From positions 1 to 8,336 of the forward strand of contig JAFDTZ010000098.1 in NCBI GenBank assembly GCA_019594305.1: a stretch of DNA of 8,336 bases. Reading direction: 5' to 3'. Below the pieces are notes generated by a model. That model did no database searches, was not told the origin of the DNA, and saw only the letters and a program-made list of their open reading frames with translations. The translations under genes were made by a program, and so were the position numbers. Origin of the DNA: Thermoplasmata archaeon. Its GTDB lineage: Archaea; Thermoplasmatota; Thermoplasmata; Halarchaeoplasmatales; Halarchaeoplasmataceae. Positions 7,863-8,336 of this stretch are shown here, one piece after another. Numbering within the stretch: position 1 is the first letter of the stretch; each line of letters begins with the position of its first letter.

Positions 7863-7882
7863 GGCGCAGGCCTTCGATATCG
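7863..7882 (+). pseudogene. Fragment of the middle of tRNA-Arg
   Basis: GGCGCAGGCCTTC (7863-7875) matches tRNA-Arg 8064-8076 at 12 of 13 positions (D stem 3' strand into the anticodon). It is followed directly by GATATCG (7876-7882), identical to tRNA 8084-8090. The seven bases between these blocks in the intact gene (8077-8083) are missing, which removes most of the anticodon stem's 3' strand. The fragment cannot fold as a tRNA. The match is short enough that coincidence is possible but, given colinearity, unlikely. Confidence 0.45.
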
Positions 7883-7889
7883 TCCTACC

Positions 7890-7922
7890 AAAACCATTTC
7901 ACTACACCATGGGCGCGTGGCC
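7890..7922 (+). repeat. Direct repeat, copy 1: tRNA leader plus first 12 nt of tRNA-Arg
   Basis: 33 nt, identical to 8019-8051 (offset 129). The first 21 nt are the sequence just upstream of the mature tRNA 5' end and the last 12 (GGGCGCGTGGCC) are tRNA nt 1-12. The match extends a further few bases upstream (ACC), apart from one extra A in copy 2. Confidence 0.95.
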
Positions 7923-7998
7923 TCACGGGGAATATCAAGTATTCCCCGCACCTTCGAGACAATCAAAAGATGCTCTCGAAGACAGCCCGGATATGGCG
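7911..7998 (+). pseudogene. 5' part of tRNA-Arg interrupted in the D arm by a 61-nt insert
   Basis: Bases 7911-7922 equal nt 1-12 of the intact tRNA. After 61 unrelated bases (7923-7983), AGCCCGGATATGGCG at 7984-7998 matches tRNA nt 14-28 (8053-8067) with one difference. The acceptor 5' strand and D arm are therefore present but split within the D stem. Beyond 7998 similarity fades, and no 3' acceptor strand follows, so this is not a functional tRNA. The insert position is compatible with an insertion, or loosely with an unusual archaeal intron, but I see no convincing bulge-helix-bulge at the junctions. Confidence 0.6.
7926..7981 (+). other. Two strong adjacent hairpins inside the D-arm insert
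   Basis: Hairpin one pairs CGGGGAATA (7926-7934) with TATTCCCCG (7940-7948): nine perfect pairs around a 5-nt loop, TCAAG. Hairpin two pairs CTTCGAGA (7952-7959) with TCTCGAAG (7974-7981): eight perfect pairs around a 14-nt loop. They are three bases apart and fill almost the whole 61-nt insert. No T-run follows, so they do not look like terminators. They could be a structured RNA, processing signals, or the palindromic ends of a small inserted element. No open reading frame is credible here. Confidence 0.6.
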
Positions 7999-8018
7999 TA
8001 TGTCTTACGACTTGACCA

Positions 8019-8051
8019 AAAACCATTTCACTACACCATGGGCGCGTGGCC
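8019..8051 (+). repeat. Direct repeat, copy 2: leader and 5' end of the intact tRNA-Arg
   Basis: Identical to 7890-7922. This copy leads into the complete tRNA gene, so it is probably the parental one. Confidence 0.95.
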
Positions 8052-8114
8052 AAGCCTGGATATGGCGCTGGCCTTCTAAGCCAGATATCGCGGGTTCGAA
8101 TCCCGCCGCGTCCG
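8040..8114 (+). tRNA. tRNA-Arg (anticodon UCU)
   Basis: A complete 75-nt cloverleaf. Acceptor stem 8040-8046 pairs with 8107-8113 (one G-U pair), discriminator G8114. D stem GCCA (8049-8052) pairs with TGGC (8063-8066), with GG in the loop. Anticodon stem CTGGC (8068-8072) pairs with GCCAG (8080-8084), and the loop CTTCTAA carries anticodon TCT at 8075-8077, reading AGA and AGG. T stem GCGGG (8090-8094) pairs with CCCGC (8102-8106) around loop TTCGAAT. CCA is not encoded (CTA follows), so it must be added after transcription. No intron. AGG and AGA are used often for Arg in the neighbouring genes, so this tRNA matters. Pieces of it are duplicated on both sides. Confidence 0.97.
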
Positions 8115-8165
8115 CTACAAAATGGCACATTTTTTGCGGACTGTTAGAAAGCGATAGATTTCTGA
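8098..8165 (+). repeat. Direct repeat, copy A: 3' end of tRNA-Arg plus trailer
   Basis: 68 nt, matching 8269-8336 at 67 positions (offset 171; the difference is C8137 versus A8308). It starts in the T loop (GAATCCC), includes the last 17 nt of the tRNA, and continues 51 nt into the trailer. A tRNA 3' end duplicated downstream is the classic mark of integration by a tyrosine-recombinase element, but such repeats usually end at or soon after the tRNA end, unlike here. Confidence 0.95.
8119..8135 (+). terminator. Hairpin/T-run just after tRNA-Arg
   Basis: AAAATG (8119-8124) pairs perfectly with CATTTT (8128-8133) around a 3-nt loop, and the run of six T (8130-8135) ends the element. It starts 5 nt after the tRNA. 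Archaeal RNA polymerase stops at T-runs, so this is the likely first termination site. An identical copy exists at 8290-8306. Confidence 0.5.
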
Positions 8166-8182
8166 CAAAGTCCGTTTTTTTT
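8137..8182 (+). terminator. Long hairpin followed by T8
   Basis: CGGACT (8137-8142) pairs with AGTCCG (8169-8174). Inside it GTTAGAAA (8143-8150) pairs with TTTCTGAC (8159-8166), including one G-U pair. AA (8167-8168) is bulged and the loop is GCGATAGA. Fourteen pairs in all are followed at once by eight T (8175-8182). It looks like a factor-independent terminator, or a structured 3' RNA end, and backs up the T6 run just upstream. Confidence 0.7.
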
Positions 8183-8268
8183 CAGCAAGGGATGAGAACC
8201 TTTAGGTTCGTGAGTGAAACATGGTTTCTCGAGCGTTTAGTATTACCAATCATGAGTAATTCTGTAAA
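8183..8268. other. Spacer between the two tRNA 3'-end repeats
   Basis: 86 nt with no credible gene. It holds small hairpins: GAACCT/AGGTTC (8196-8201 with 8204-8209, 2-nt loop), GAAAC/GTTTC (8216-8220 with 8224-8228, 3-nt loop) and ATTAC/GTAAT (8242-8246 with 8256-8260). It shows no clear similarity to the missing front part of the tRNA, so copy B is a true 3' fragment and not a mutated whole tRNA. Confidence 0.5.
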
Positions 8269-8336
8269 GAATCCCGCCGCGTCCGCTACAAAATGGCACA
8301 TTTTTTGAGGACTGTTAGAAAGCGATAGATTTCTGA
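8269..8336 (+). repeat. Direct repeat, copy B: detached 3' end of tRNA-Arg plus trailer, cut by the window edge
   Basis: Carries the last 17 nt of tRNA-Arg (8269-8285), then the same trailer as copy A with one change (A8308 for C8137). That change would remove the closing C-G pair of the long hairpin, if the opposite arm is also present beyond the edge. Identity continues to the last base, so the repeat is longer than what is visible. Confidence 0.95.

Noticed and set aside
7911..8060. Functional split or intron-bearing tRNA at 7911
   Set aside because: No anticodon arm, T arm or 3' acceptor strand follows the 5' part, and no clear bulge-helix-bulge is visible at the insert junctions.
7814..8128. 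Minus-strand open frame with a GGIRTRDIWLRRP-like peptide
   Set aside because: It is the antisense reading of tRNA-Arg and its fragments. Such peptides are a well-known false gene call over tRNA genes.
8183..8268. C/D box small RNA
   Set aside because: GATGAG and a CTGA occur nearby, but not as a proper C box and D box pair at the right spacing.
7849..8308. Two + strand frames through the tRNA region, one with the peptide KPFHYTMGAWP twice
   Set aside because: The repeated peptide comes from the 33-nt DNA repeat, and the frames run through a certain tRNA. No ribosome site or protein-like composition.
7890..8336. CRISPR array
   Set aside because: Two different repeats of two copies each, of unequal period (129 and 171) and containing tRNA sequence; no regular repeat-spacer pattern.

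Overview
The window looks archaeal, most likely a euryarchaeon that carries bacterial-type gyrase. Class-level placement (for example Thermoplasmatota) is only a guess. Supporting signs are an archaeal-style valyl-tRNA synthetase with two zinc ribbons and no long C-terminal coiled coil, BRE/TATA-like boxes about 26-29 nt upstream of start codons (near-leaderless transcripts), T-run or hairpin-T terminators, and a tRNA gene without an encoded CCA. Base composition is close to balanced.

Layout. Bases 1-104 hold what may be the C-terminus of a + strand gene that meets valS tail to tail with an 8-nt overlap. valS (minus strand) fills 97-2727. A short divergent promoter region separates it from a small zinc-ribbon protein with two membrane segments (2832-3128, + strand). 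After a 159-nt gap with a good BRE/TATA and a leader of about 67 nt comes the gyrase operon: gyrB (3288-5210), then gyrA (5220-7775), 9 nt apart. Together they encode a complete A2B2 DNA gyrase with intact ATPase, TOPRIM and tyrosine active sites, a six-blade wrapping domain and a very acidic C-terminal tail.

The last 560 bases (7776-8336) are the unusual part. They hold one intact tRNA-Arg(UCU) gene at 8040-8114 surrounded by pieces of itself. There is a middle fragment (7863-7882), a 5' fragment with its own copy of the leader, interrupted in the D arm by a 61-nt insert with two strong hairpins (7911-7998), and a 3' fragment with its full trailer (8269-8336, running off the edge). The trailer forms two hairpins, the second followed by T8. 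I read this as a tRNA gene repeatedly duplicated and damaged by recombination or by an integrating element. A remnant of a tRNA-targeting mobile element and an unusual processed RNA are both open possibilities.

Other points of note are a ValRS whose KMSKS loop appears to lack both usual lysines (AFSSS), a Gln at the gyrase position that normally contacts quinolones, and a Val in the GyrA box.
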